Assembly (NCBI GenBank): GCA_911728455.2
Contig: OU452229.1
Span: 7,554,811-7,618,810, forward strand
DNA: 64,000 bases
Reading direction: 5' to 3'
Source: Marthasterias glacialis
Lineage: Eukaryota > Echinodermata > Asteroidea > Forcipulatida > Asteriidae
The translations under genes were made by a program, and so were the position numbers. The notes below the pieces were generated by a model, which saw only the letters and a program-made list of their open reading frames with translations, was not told the DNA's origin and ran no database searches. Below, in pieces: positions 32,271 to 44,396 of the stretch. Each line of letters begins with the position of its first letter. Position 1 is the first letter of the stretch.

Positions 32271-33093
32271 TCAACCCTATCAGGACCGGGGGGCACAATG
32301 TGCCCCCATATCAAATTTTTGCCTGTAACTTTTTAACGCTTAGTCAGATCACCGCGAAAGTTTCTGACTTTTTCCAAAATATATCTAGGATCATGTTGAC
32401 AAAAAGACAGTTGATACCAGGGGTTGCAGGTGCCATGGCAACCTTTTTTTTTACCTTGGGTCACATGATTTTAATGTTTTTAGTGATTTCCACTTGTTTT
32501 TGATTTTTTTGGCCAGAAAAGTGACAGTGATGAGTCATGTGATAGTCTGGAACGCTTTTTGGAATTCAAAATGGCTGCCATTTTTGGCGGCCATCTTGGA
32601 TTTTGTGTTTTCAGCCTGTAATCAGGGAGTTAAAGTATATTAAGTTTTTTAACAATAGAATATTTTCAACATGCTAACTTCTTACTTATCAGACCCAACA
32701 AAATACTTAGCGTTGTTATTGCTCCCTTGTCCCTGTGCGGCGGCCATTTTTATTTTTAAGTGAAAACACGCAAGAACACATTTTGTCCCCAAAGTGTGAT
32801 AAATTAATGGATTATAACGCCCCTATCTGTGACTTCAGTTATTAAATTAGGTTGGAATTATATTGATCATTTTAAAATGAACAAGTTTGCCAAGTTTTAA
32901 CAAATTTGGACTAAAAATACGGAAATTATGGGCAAAAAAGTCCAAAACGCCCTCTGGTTACGATGTGTTAACATTGTTTGACGTCATCGTGGCAAACATT
33001 TGTGGCAAGTTTCATCAAGACCGGTCGAATATTGCCATGTTCCCCCACCCCCCCCCCCCCCCCCCCGGTCGCCGTACATCTCAAAAAAGCCCG
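32271..33093. mobile_element. TTAA-flanked MITE family, copy 4 (3' of gene A)
   Basis: Left flank TCAA (one change from TTAA), left end CCCTATCAGGACCGGGG intact, GCACAATGTGCCCCC palindrome present. The right terminal repeat is lost after AAAAAAGCCCG at 33093. Lies 116 bp after the stop codon, so it may be part of the 3' UTR. Confidence 0.78.
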
Positions 33094-33167
33094 TATCCAT
33101 CTACTTTTGTTCAATATTCCACTCGGTAGACAAACTATGCAGCTTTTTGTACGGTATAACAAGAATT

Positions 33168-33342
33168 ACATTGCAAAAACTGGGGTGTTAAATATTGATT
33201 CTCTCGGTATCTATATGTGACAACACCGACATGGTGTTAGTTATCCCCATTGCTTTACCGTTGGTAAAAATAACACCATGTCGGTGTTGTCATATATAGA
33301 TACCGAGATAATCAAATTAACACCCCATTTTTTGCAGTGTAC
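33168..33342. mobile_element. Fully palindromic MITE
   Basis: About 175 bp. The two halves are near-complements: TGGGGTGTTAA, CTCGGTATCTATAT, GACAACACCGACATGGTGTT on the left and the same in reverse on the right. A central loop contains CCCCATTGCTTTACC. A related end, with the loop in the other orientation, starts the window (1-120). Confidence 0.85.
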
Positions 33343-33551
33343 AGAGAACTGTTGAGAGGGCAATTTTAAAAAGATTAACTGTTAGCCAAATAAGTACCCA
33401 CAAACACTAAATTTCAGTTAATGATAATATCGTATTAAGCACAATTCTACAAACATTAACTAAGCCTCTTCATTGTAATGCACTTTTCACATAATACTGA
33501 CTAGTGCGACGTTTGTGTATAAAATGTTACAGTTAATATACTGTGGGGTAA
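33343..33551. other. Spacer
   Basis: AT-rich, nothing recognisable. Confidence 0.4.
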
Positions 33552-34042
33552 ACTGATTGTGCGACCGATGTTTACATGTCATCACGTGAACTGTAGTGGG
33601 TACTACGTCATCTCAGCTGAAGGCAAACTGCGTGCCAATACATGCTGTGACCAACAAAGTCACATCAACAGTCGGCTTTTGCTATAATAACTAAGCCCTT
33701 TTAGTAAAGTTGTATGTTGTGACACTGGTTTTTATCACAGTACTGTTTCATAAATTACCTGTGTTCTACTACAAAAGAGGTTTATTTTTTAATTATGTGT
33801 CGGAGTCGGATGACGATGTAGCCACTCGCCTTTTGTTTTGTTTGTAATGTAGGCCTAAACCACTATATGGTAAGGAACGTTGGAAATTAGCATTTACCGG
33901 GATACCTAGCCTTGCGGAATTTCCAATAGACAAAGGAATCACACAGTTTGTGAAAGCCTTTTTGTGATTTCAGCTTCAAAACTGTGAAATTCTTGTGTTG
34001 AAAAGTGTGTGATCGCTGTCGTCTGGCCCAAACGTTCAGGCG
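33552..34042 (+). repeat. R1, left part
   Basis: Starts GATTGTGCGACCGATG and shares GTCATCTCAGCTGA, CATGCTGTGACC and GTGTGTGATCGC with the copy at 59888. Breaks off after CTGGCCCAAACGTTC. Confidence 0.7.
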
Positions 34043-34613
34043 TATGTGGAACCATTACTAAGATGCACTATTATGCATGCGTGCCAAAATGACATGTAGC
34101 TATTTCGATATTTGAACAGAGCTGTGTTGACCAAAATGACACTTTTATGAATAACCAATCCACTAGAGGTCTCTTTGCGTGGAAATAGGGGTATGCCTAC
34201 TGATGGAAGTTAGAAATTTATTGAATTTGCTTATTTCATTATTTCTGTATTCCTAAAGTTTCATAAATTTTGTATTTTTTTGTTTCGTTGTTTCGTTATT
34301 TCTGTTTGCCGTTTTCCACCTTTGTGTCTTTTCTTGTATGTCTTTATTTCTTTAACTATTTGTGTATTTCTGCCTTTATTCCAACCTGTATGACTTTATT
34401 TCTTTATTTTTGGATTTATTGATGTCTGTTTATTTCTGTTCTTGTGGGGGATTTTAGATTTTTTTGTCTGTGTTTGTTTTTTCCAGTTTATTTCTGGATT
34501 TGTTTATGTCTATATTTCTTTGTTTTTATATTTCCTTGTCTTAAAGTGCATTTCTTTGGGAGTTTTCTTGATGTTTTTGTTTCTTTATTTGTGTATTTCT
34601 TTCTTTCATTTGT
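34043..34613. other. T-rich degenerate repeat between two R1 parts
   Basis: From about 34200 the + strand is dominated by TTATTTCTG, TTTCTTTATTT and TTTGTTT words, a degenerate pyrimidine-rich low-complexity region. No gene. Confidence 0.7.
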
Positions 34614-34940
34614 TGCGCGACCAATGTTTACATGTCATCACATGCGTGATCGCGGTCGTCTGGCCCAAACGTTCCGTCGTACAACCTGTACTTAAACATT
34701 GTGAACATAATTATACGTTCCTTGTAGAACTTGCTGGAACTGTCAGCCACTCAAAGGTCTCTGGTACAAAATCTAAAATATTTTTCACAGGTTTTGAGAA
34801 ATAACAGCCTTGATCTAATAAACAAATGCAACAATCATCATGTACCGTATCGTACCGCACTTTACTATGGAGGGCGTCGTGTTTGTTTACATTTAATACC
34901 CTCTACAGGTCACGTGTCGTGGGTAGCGCAATCGGTCCAT
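34614..34940 (+). repeat. R1, second partial copy
   Basis: Starts TTGCGCGACCAATGTTTACA, then jumps to GATCGCGGTCGTCTGGCC, and ends GTAGCGCAATCGG. Internally deleted relative to the copy at 59888. Confidence 0.7.
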
Positions 34941-36832
34941 TAAGGCTTGGGGCAGGGGGTGGAAGGGATAATGCTCAATTTGCAATGTCGTTGGCTACCC
35001 CAACTCCATTTTTACAGAGGTAGTGACGGCTTCTCAAAACATACAGTAAACCATTATACCGTCGAAATGATGTGTTTATATCAGCACTACAAACATAACA
35101 GTATATCAAGAATGATTAGATTTGTATAAAATATTAGTGGAGTGTTTCAACGTTTGCGGCGTTACCCTTATTATCCCCAACAATGAATCGGCATTCTTAG
35201 GTTGACTGAGCCAATGTGCAGGTGTGTTGAGTGCATTGTTATTTGGCACCATGGTAGTTAGCTTGTCAGAGGTCAGCAGCCAAGCTGAAGAGGTCCGTCT
35301 CAAAAAGCCAACACTGGCAGGCAGGGTTGATGAGTGTCAGGGGTGCCAGGCTTAAGGCCTACCAAGTTCCAGCTGGGACATCCATGCATAGTCCCAGAAT
35401 GCCAAACAAACGATCATATGTTGGCGCAAACATTGACGTTCTGGGAGATGTAAGTTGCAGTAATATTTCTACAATTTTGTTTTGACCACCCTTTTACCCG
35501 TAAGATTGATAGATAATATTTTCCAACGAAGTAAAACAAGAAACACCTAACCAAGAAAATGAGAAAATGACAGGGGACAGCGTAAACTGGGGAGAAACAA
35601 CGACCAAACAACGGCTCGATCCCCACCCCGGCAACTGCGAGTCAGAGTTCATGAGTGCATTGTTGCGGGTGAAGGGTTGATCAGGAGCTTTCTTTCGGGT
35701 CAGAAGTCAGCATCCAACCGTTAGGGTGACCGCTTGCCGGATCTTTGGTGGATCTGGGACCCCGTCGGACAGGGTGCTCTTACTAATGAAATCCGGGAAG
35801 TCACCACACCATAAAAGGCAAGACGGCGCTCTCCTGATTCCCAAGATAGCGCGCTCCAGGGCAGATTTAATAGCATAGATAATTAACTATAGTATAGATA
35901 ATTAACATTAAGTAATTTTACACTTTAACGGTACGAGTATTGTGGGCACTATTTACCAGGGAGTGGTATTTGCCAATGTAAACTTATCATATGTACTGGT
36001 TTATTCTCACCAAAATGCGTACTGGTATAATGCAGATTTTGTTTGTGCTTAGCTTAATTACATTTTTTTAATTCACAACAACACCGATTTATACGTACGT
36101 GTGCGCGTGCGCAACGGAGATGCATGTGCTGTTTTGATATGAAATAACTGCATATACTGCAATGTGTCTTTGAGGATTCCTCGTAGAGAACATATTTCGA
36201 TTGATGTACAGTGTAAATGCTCCGGAGTGATTCTTCAACTCTTATCATTTAGTGATACCCGACTCGACTCGACAAATATCAGTTTGAAGATTTAAAAAAA
36301 ACAACGGTACAGACCTTTATCACGGTGCCACCTCCTTGTTTTTCCTACCACTCAAATCAAAGTAAACCAAACCGAGGGTGGAAGGGCTAAATCGTCTTAT
36401 AAGTTTTTCAGTAGAATTAGAATCAGTATGCAGTGATGCTATTTCACGCGGGAAGCAATACTAAATGTCTTTGCAGCATGAAACTATTTTATTGATATAT
36501 AGGTAACAAGACCACGTTAAAACTCCTAATTCCTAACTTCCTAATGATAATCTTTTAATATTGTTATTATAAATATATTTTGTTTCAATAACATTAAGGC
36601 CTCGCTCCTTTATAATCTTTTAAGATCTTAGTGTACCTACCCTTCCATTTTCTACTGAATTTTTTTTCAACGAGACACATTTTAAAAGATTTGTTTTTAT
36701 TATTGAATAAATCAACCTTATCCGAAACAGGGACCACCACTCGCCTCGCTTGCCGACAACGGTCCATCAAAAGAAAAGTACCAATTGAGGGAACTCGTCC
36801 ATCCCAACGTAACAGGAAAATCAGCCAGCAGA
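34941..36832. other. Gene-free stretch between R1 and a hAT-like MITE
   Basis: No exon supported. Segment 35270-35840 is GC-richer and might be degraded transposon, but no domain can be read. Confidence 0.4.
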
Positions 36833-36840
36833 CCATGATC

Positions 36841-37201
36841 CAGTGGCGTAACTATATAAGGGGGGCACGGGGGGTACGTGCCTCCCCCCCCCAACTGTCG
36901 TCCATGCCCCCCCCCCCAGGTGCCCCCCTCCCCCCATTTGAAATTTTGACTTTTGAGAATAAAAATTACCAGAATAAAATGTTACATTTTATGAGCTTTA
37001 GTAATTTCAATGTTTTTGAAACTATTTTTCATTATTTACTCGCAGAATGTATTTTGTTTGACCTCAACACGTCAGTAGACCGCTTAAAAGGGGCTTGTTT
37101 AGGCAAACGGAAACTACAGTTTCAATTAACTGAAAGTGGCCCCTAGGAAAAAGGGTGCCCCCCCCCCTTGTGCCCCCCTAAAATTTTACCGTACGGCGCT
37201 G
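36841..37201. mobile_element. hAT-like MITE, copy 1
   Basis: Ends CAGTGGCGTAACT and (complement) CAGCGCCGTACGG, flanked by 8-bp target repeats CCATGATC / CCATGACT (36833-36840 and 37202-37209). An 8-bp duplication and CAGNGGCG ends are hallmarks of hAT elements. Interior is rich in C and G runs and has no transposase. Confidence 0.8.
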
Positions 37202-37229
37202 CCATGACTACCCCCTTCCCAAACTCGGT

Positions 37230-38312
37230 GTCGGAAGGGAGAACTCACTCATCCGCTAGTTTTGTTCACCCTGTACACCAGCAGATTGTTTCAAGAAATC
37301 CAACGAAAGTCTCCTGAAATTTCCTGTCATTGCTATGCCGATGACACTCAACTTTATATATATCATTTTCGCCCAGTCAAGTTAATGAAAGCAATTCTGT
37401 GTTAGCATTAGAGGAATGCATAATGCATGTTTATACTTGGTTGTCATCCAATAATCTTTTGTCAAACGATAAGAAAACTGAATTTCTGATATGTGGTACT
37501 CCTAGGCAAAAATCAAAGTTACAAATTGAGAGTATCAAGGTTGTTACGTCACAAATATCACCCTCCATCTCAGTAAGGAATTTAGGAGTTTGGTTTGATT
37601 CACACTTGACATTTAATAAGAATATTTCTGAAGTTTGTAAGAATGCATTTTACTATCTTTTTAATATCCGGCATATCCGTAAATACTTAACTCGTGGTTG
37701 TGCAGAAAGAATCATTCATGCTTTTGTAACTTGCAGGTTAAATTATTGTAACAGCTTATTTCTTTGGTTTGCCTGACACTCAGATTAACAAATTGCAAAG
37801 GTTTCAGAATGCATGTGCTAGATTAACCCTGAGTCCTCCAGATATTCTCGATGCAGTCCATTGTTACATGATTTACACTGGTTACCCATTCGACAAAGAA
37901 TAGCATTTAAAATTCTTTTAACAACTTATAAAGCCATTAATGGTATAGCACCAAATGTACATTCAGGAGCTCATAACCACGAAGTCACTCTCTAAAACAA
38001 CCTACCGTCTCAGGAGTTCACAAGACCGCACATTGTTGGCTAATCCTTCAAGAACATCAAAGGCTACCCTTAGTGACCGGGCATTTGTGAACGCTGCTCC
38101 TACATTATGGAATAATCTCCCTCCTTGTATTAGACAATCTTCTTCACTTAATGTATTTAAGTCAAGGCTAAACACACATCTATTTCACAGTTAACTATTC
38201 TAGTTTTTTGTATTTTTCTGCACTTCTTTTTGTTTTTGTAATGCGCAGAAGAGTATATATTCATATAGGTTTTGCGCAATATAAATGTCCTTTATTATTA
38301 TTATTATTATTT
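37230..38312 (+). pseudogene. CR1/L2-like LINE reverse transcriptase, 5' truncated and frameshifted
   Basis: Reads LFTLYTSRLFQ and the polymerase motif YADDTQLY (YADD at 37334-37345). After a frameshift come TWLSSNNLLSNDKKTEFLI, RNLGVWFDSHLTF, RHIRKYLTR and LNYCNSLF. Past further breaks come LRSSQD, LSDRAFVNAAPTLWNNLPP and FKSRLNTHLF. It ends in a (TTA)n tail (38291-38311), as CR1/L2 elements do. The 5' half, including the endonuclease, is absent. Confidence 0.9.
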
Positions 38313-40280
38313 AGTTAGAGGGAAGTAAGTAGCACCCCGACCGTTCCACCCGCAACCCAACATTGAAATCTCCAGAGACCCTTACTAACATAAATTAGAA
38401 GGGGAAACACATTTGCTCACTACTTATAGAAAAAACTAAGTAGGGGTTAACTAACTCAGATTCTGCAGAGGTGGCTACAATCCCCCACTTACCCCCCCCC
38501 CCCCCCACCGTCCTTCTCCAATTCCCCCCTCGTTTGAACAAGGTTTATTTATTAACTTACATTACATTGCTTCGTGACAAGGGTTGTTAGATAGTGATAT
38601 TGTGAGAAGGGTGCATTTCTGCATGTTCCATTATACAATATCCCACCCTTGAATGAAAAGAGCACACCTCAAAATTATCAAACATATAATATGATAATGG
38701 AAAGTGGTCGTTTGTGCAACTAGATCTTTTCTGAAAAAATAAACAAAACACGGCCATGAAATTAGCGTTGTCTAAACAAGAAATGTTTTAGCACGACCTA
38801 AAAAGGTGTTGTCGTTTGTCAGTCATAACAACTCAGGACGAAAATTGAGTTAGTTTCCCTTTGTGTTTAAATTTTAAGGTCTTCTTTGCTTAGGATTGCT
38901 TACTTTTAATAAACCAGCTTTTGAATAAAATTTCTTTTACAAGTAACCGTCTTAGATTTCAAGGAACCCGTACTCATCAGAACTCTGGCCGTGATAGCAC
39001 GCACAAGGTCGGTGTGTTAAGTTGGTAAGTTTACGTTGGAAAAATAAATCATAATATACATTAAATTATCGAAATAAACATGTAGTCCAATTTATTTATT
39101 TGTAAACGTGGATATTTCAGTTGCAAGGTGAGACTAAAGGACTATGTGGTGGACGCAACGGCGCTAACTTTATTTCTTCATTATTAGTTATTTAATTTTC
39201 AGTGAGTTGTTAAGCCCCATCTCTAAAGGAGACGGAGTTTTTTAATTTTAAATCGGTATACCTTCATTGAATTATTTATTCAATGAATGTTATTTATTGA
39301 CTTTGACCTAATTATTAATACAGTATATTTTTTTAACTTTTGAAATGAGTTGTGTCAAATGAAATCAAATTATCATGCCATATAAACGAAACGAAACTGA
39401 TGGTACTTTATTGCACGCTGATTGAAGTCTCTTCCCTGAGTTGAAAATATAAGTTCACAGAAAAAAATGTTTATGTTAACCATTTTCTTAATTTATAGAT
39501 TGCACATTATTTACTATTTTCCTTATTTTAAATTTAAATATACATAAAGGTAGGTGGTAGAGCTTTTAGAAAATGAAGAAGTAACATTAATACTTTTGGT
39601 GATATATTGCTGTATTACTTATAACTAAACGGTGTTCACTTTTCCTTGAGCGAAATCAAATTGTAGAATTAAAGTTTGGTTTATGGTGTAGCAGTTGTAC
39701 TTTATAAGTGGATTACAATGCAAACCCTTTCTCCTTATTTTCTTTTAAGCATAAGTGAATTGGACAGAAACTATTAAAATAAATCCTAGTTTCATCTTTG
39801 ACACTCTGCTTCCGAATATCATAATATTACTATTTCTTCAACCTCGGTTTATTGGTATTTTGTGACTTCCTTTAACAATGATTTATCGACAGAAGATGAA
39901 GACTTTCAAATCAACGCACTGCTGCCCTTTTTAGTCACTCTGCATTTCAAATCTTTGTGAAAGAAATCTTCGCTCTTAACGTTCCTTTGTCCCATTTTTT
40001 TTCCAGAGACATCTCGGAGGAACGTCAAATTGAACTAATCTAATTATTCCAGGGGAGAATTTCACCCAAGATTTCATTTTTCAAAAAAACTCGTTTTGTT
40101 GTCACTGAAAACAATAACCTACTATTCCGTCGGTTAGTCGGCATTAACAAAAACATTCCTCAAGGTTTCCAGGGATTAATATGGCTTGTAATTCTTGGTG
40201 AGCTAAAAGCATCTGTCCTAGATCACAACAGAAAAAACGTTTTGGTGGATACCAATCACGTATTACAAAAACAGTTGAAC
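38313..40280. other. Intergenic stretch upstream of exon 1B
   Basis: AT-rich with a C run near 38490. No exon or structured repeat that I can support. It should contain the regulatory region of the exon starting at 40451. Confidence 0.4.
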
Positions 40281-40283
40281 TGG

Positions 40284-40291
40284 TATATAAG
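40284..40291 (+). promoter_or_regulatory. Candidate TATA box for exon 1B
   Basis: TATATAAG lies 160 bp upstream of the ATG at 40451, so initiation near 40315 would give a 5' UTR of about 135 nt. A possible splice acceptor (TTGTATTCAG, ending 40440) is an alternative that would imply an upstream non-coding exon. Confidence 0.4.
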
Positions 40292-40450
40292 CCCGTGTGC
40301 TTCATAACCACCGTAAATTTCTTCTCTCCCAGTTGTGCTCTTGTGCTGTGGCGACAGATGTTCCATGAATGGCAGCGCATGGATAGACCGGCAATATCAA
40401 TGGCTTAATTTAAAAGTCTAGCACTGCAGATTGTATTCAGAAAGATAAGC

Positions 40451-41111
40451 ATGGCGATTGTTTTAAGAATCCGTAAAGTCATACTGATGTGGCTCCTGCT
40501 TCATGTTGTTGACGCAATGGATATTCCAATAATTATATTCCCGTCCCCTGATCAGTCAGTTTATGACGCAAACCGCCTCCTACCAGCTTTCGATATTGCC
40601 AACCAGACAATCTCCGAACGCGTGGAGAGGGGCGAGTATGCTAATTTTACCATAAGTTGGATTTACTACTCGACCGGTTGCAGCCACGGGGAGCGCTTGT
40701 CCGTGGGCCTGGCGGCTGAAGAATACTTTCTCCACAAAGCGGCTGCGTTTTTTGGGCCGACTTGCAGCAACAATATGCTGAGTGTTGCTGATTTTGCCTC
40801 GTATTACAACATTTCCGTTCTTTCTGGAAGCGCAAGCTCTCACGATCTTGACGATAAAAACAGATATCCTACTCTGACTCAGACTGTCTACAAACCAACA
40901 GCCATGGTCAACTTCGTAAATGAACTGTTCAAAGAATTCAATTGGGATTCCTGCGCTTTGATAAGAGGTGGTGCTGATGTGTTCAAACTTGCTGGGGAGG
41001 CATTTGAAGAAATAATGCAGGAGCAGGAGCGTTCTTTGTTCATCCTTGAGTTGAACAAAACCGAAAATAACTTCGAATACACCTTACAGCAAACTCGAGA
41101 AGACTATCGAA
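40451..41111 (+). CDS. Exon 1B: N-terminal half of an NPR-type ligand-binding domain
   Basis: 661 nt, 220 codons plus one base. The start is AGCATGG (good context), followed by a signal peptide (WLLLHVVDA, cleavage about residue 22). Shared with exon 1C are YANFT, GCS, AFFGP-x-C (the first disulphide pair of NPRs), ADxxxxxN and the R-[YF]-P-T-L-T-Q motif. Four N-glycosylation sites (NQT, NFT, NIS, NKT). Donor CGAA/GTAAGT, phase 1, the same phase as exon 1C and as required by both exon 2 copies. About 30% identical to 1C by eye. No matching exon 2 was found before 58265. Confidence 0.92.
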
Positions 41112-41291
41112 GTAAGTATACCGTTACATTTATATAGTTTTAGTTTATGATATGACCGTGTTATTTATGCCCACTGTCGCTATGCAGATTTAGTTCTGAT
41201 TTACGAAGTTGTCCCGCTCAGTTCTGAAGTGACTTTTCCTACGTCTGATCACTGCCCCTGAGTGACATAAGACCAACGTCAATCAATGATA

Positions 41292-41663
41292 CAGTGGCGT
41301 AACTAAGAGGGGGGGCGCACGGGGGCACGTCCCCCCCCCCCCAAAAAAAAAAAAAAAAAAAAAACTGAAGTCCATCCCCCCGGTGCCCCCCCCCCCCCCC
41401 ATTTGAAATATGGACTTTTGAGATTAAAAATTACCAGAATAAAATGTTAAATTTTATGAACATTTGCGTAGTAATTTTGATGTTTTTTAACTATTTTTTC
41501 ATTTATTTACACACATAATGTATTTTGTTTTACGTCAACACGCAGAAAACACTGAAAATAGGCTTGTTTATGAAAAATACAAACGGAAACTTCAAAAGTG
41601 CCCCCTAGGAAAAATGGTGCACCCCATTGTGCCCCCAAAATTTTAACCCTAGTTACGGCGTTG
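41292..41663. mobile_element. hAT-like MITE, copy 2
   Basis: Ends CAGTGGCGTAACT / AGTTACGGCGTTG. Flanks CAATGATA and TATTGATA agree at 6 of 8 positions as an aged 8-bp target duplication. Interior matches copy 1 (AAAAATTACCAGAATAAAATG). It begins 180 bp after the exon 1B donor. Confidence 0.8.
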
Positions 41664-41993
41664 TATTGATAGCGAAGATACTTTAGAACACCCTCCCACC
41701 TCCCTAATAAAATGAGTGACAGTTGAAGCACCAGTTCCCTAAGCAACTATACGTGTAGCAGATCAATAGCAGGACAACTTGTTTCAGAGCTGAACAAAGG
41801 GAGCTTCTATCGCCAGTGTTCTAGTCAACGTATTGGCCGAAAATCAAGGACCATCGTGTACAAAGTTGACCGAGTAATTTAAATTTCAGAGCCGCTTCAG
41901 CAAAAAGAAAAGAGAAGAAGCTGAGCAAACAAACAAGTTTGGTTACCAGGAACAGCCTAAAGACCGGTATCATATCACACAAACGTTGGTGCT

Positions 41994-42345
41994 TAAAGAT
42001 TGAATACAGAATTGGTATTCATCAATTGCTTTTTTATATCAGAATCAGTCTGAAAGCTTTACTGATTGTGAAGTTCAAACAAGTACCAATCTTCCATATA
42101 AGTCTGAAATACTGTCATTGTCGTGAAAATAGAATTTGAAGACGTCATTTTTAATTTCGAATGTAACAATCAAAACTGAGGACAATAATAATGTTTACAA
42201 GCTGAAAAATATGTACGGTTTTTCGCTAATTTTCTCCCAAGACGACGGATTGAGCCCACTTTGTCCAACTTTTTTTCATGTTTATATTGAATGACACAAA
42301 GCAAGAACACTGCACCATCAGCTTTACCTATCCTAGATTTTACCT
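41994..42345 (+). repeat. Interspersed repeat R3
   Basis: Shares ATACAGAATTGGTATTCAT, CTGAAATACTGTCA and the TTTAATTTCGAATGTAAC block with the other R3 copies; ends near GCACCATCAGCTTTACC. Confidence 0.65.
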
Positions 42346-42522
42346 TTAAGCATTTATATGAAATTTGGACCCAGGTATCTGAGTCCCAAGTAATCTGAAA
42401 TCCGAGGATTTAGTTTTACTAAAGTACTGCTGATCTTCCAGTAAGAAAAGGAGTACTTCAAAATAACTATACTACAAAATTAAAACAAATTTGTTTGTTG
42501 ATTTACTAACGTCTGGATAAAT

Positions 42523-42780
42523 TGTGCCGTGTCGTGGTCAAAAAGTTTAGTTCTGTTGACTAAATCATTGGGGTTTAGGTTCGAATCCCGGTCACGACAC
42601 TTGCGTTTTTGAGCAAGACACCTAACTATTGTCTCTCTTCAGCCGGGTACCTGCAGAAATGGTTGTTGTGAATGAATTAGCTTGGCAGCACAGGTTATAA
42701 ACTCCAAAGTGAGCTGAGATAAGGAATGAGATCAAACTTTGGAATTGCGCTACATAAGAGCTAAATATTATTAGTATTGG
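42523..42780 (+). mobile_element. tRNA-derived SINE
   Basis: Head GTGTCGTGGTC ... GGTTCGAATCCCGGTC ACGACAC with a perfect 8-bp acceptor-like stem (GTGTCGTG with CACGACAC). A degraded A box, then the body TTTTTGAGCAAGACACCTAA and GGGTACCTGCAGAAATGG, then a TATTATTAGTATTGGTATTATTA tail-like end. Confidence 0.75.
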
Positions 42781-43114
42781 TATTATTACTGGTGTTTAAT
42801 AACATGATATACATTCTTTGATACATCTTCACTTTTACTTTTTCACTAACAAGGTAAGCATTACATGAGCAAAATTGAATCAATAAAAAATTCAATAAAA
42901 ATAAACTATTTCGCCGGTATCAATACAGAAATTTGTTCAAACTTTGTTTTCAAAAAGGCGTCTTGTCAAAAATATACGTATATATCGTGCCGCACCCGTT
43001 TCCGATCGACGGTCACAAATGTTGATTCCCATTCACCATGAGAAGGGGCGAGATCCAAGTGGATCGGTACCTCTATTCTGAAATCCATACTCTGTGGGCC
43101 TACTACCATTAGGC

Positions 43115-43478
43115 TTAAAGCCCCAGCTCAACATTGGTAAGAACAAAAAACATAAATGTTCACAAATTTACATAAATGTTCACAAATTTACATATACTGA
43201 CGTTAGAAAACTTTCCTTGAAATACTTCTGCCTAAAGTGTTTTTTATATATATAATAACTGAAATAAGATCCAAAATAATTTTTCGTCTCAGCGAGATGA
43301 AAACTCTGCCTATAGGAATGCGTACAAAAATGTTGAATGCATTTTTGCCGTTTCCTCGTAAATGAAACAACGAAATGGGCTGACATTTTCACAGGTTGGT
43401 TTTATTACAAATATCTTGATTTGTGAAAAGAATGGAGGCATTTACAGTCAGTTTACCAATGTTGAGCTGGGGCTTTAA
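43115..43478. mobile_element. MITE with GCCCCAGCTCAAC ends, copy 2
   Basis: TTAA at 43115-43118 and 43475-43478. Inverted ends AGCCCCAGCTCAACATTGG and CCAATGTTGAGCTGGGGCT are perfect complements. Interior is collinear with copy 1 at 31677. Confidence 0.85.
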
Positions 43479-44396
43479 ACATGCTTAGAACTTATCGTTT
43501 CCTACCGATAATGACACCCAAACGTGTATTAAAAAAGTGTAAATTTCGGTATAAATCACTAAGGTTATGCACTATTTTAGTGATAATCAAGAGTGCGAAT
43601 AAAAATGTTTATAATCCATTGTCAAGAACTCCAAAAGAGTGTCATCTTGTTGATCAAGTTGCAATCTCCTTCGAGAAAGAAAGATAAATCACGTGATGAC
43701 CTTTTAAGTGGGATTGCATGGCATTATAATGTTAGGCAAAAAAGTTTACCTCAAGTGGATATGGTAATTTTTCATCATTTATTATATTGGCAAATCAATT
43801 TGCACAAGAGCCAGCAACTATAGGAGAGGAAAGGATAATATGGAACAATAAATACAAATATATAACTGAAATGTAAAATATACGTAAAAACAGCGATATT
43901 TAGTTTTAAAATAATTAAATATTACCATTTTAAAGAAGGATAAAGCACCGGCGGCAGAACCGGGCCGGGGCCGTTGCAACCCCCCCCCCCCCCCACCCAC
44001 TTTTGAAAAGGTATTAATTTTGCCCCCACCCCACCCCACACACTTTATATCGAGGTATTGAAACCAAATTAGGGTTTACTGACAACCCCGTTTGTTAAAA
44101 TTATACACACCTTTACATTTCTCAGAATAATCTTATTAATCTAACAAAAATCATTTCTCAGAAAATTTTTATTAATCTAACAAAAAGCAGCAATTAACGC
44201 CAAACGCCCAGACGTCAGACGTAAATTAGTAGGCCCACGATGCGCATTGCACCAGTCCTGCAGTGCGAGTGTGCAGCATGGCCATGCCAGCGCACGAGAC
44301 GAGCGATCGGGTGTTAAAATAGGCTGACTTTACAGCGGGCTTGGTCCGGAATCGCGGATGCGCCACAACGCGTCTCCGTGCGTTATTCCAAAAGAC

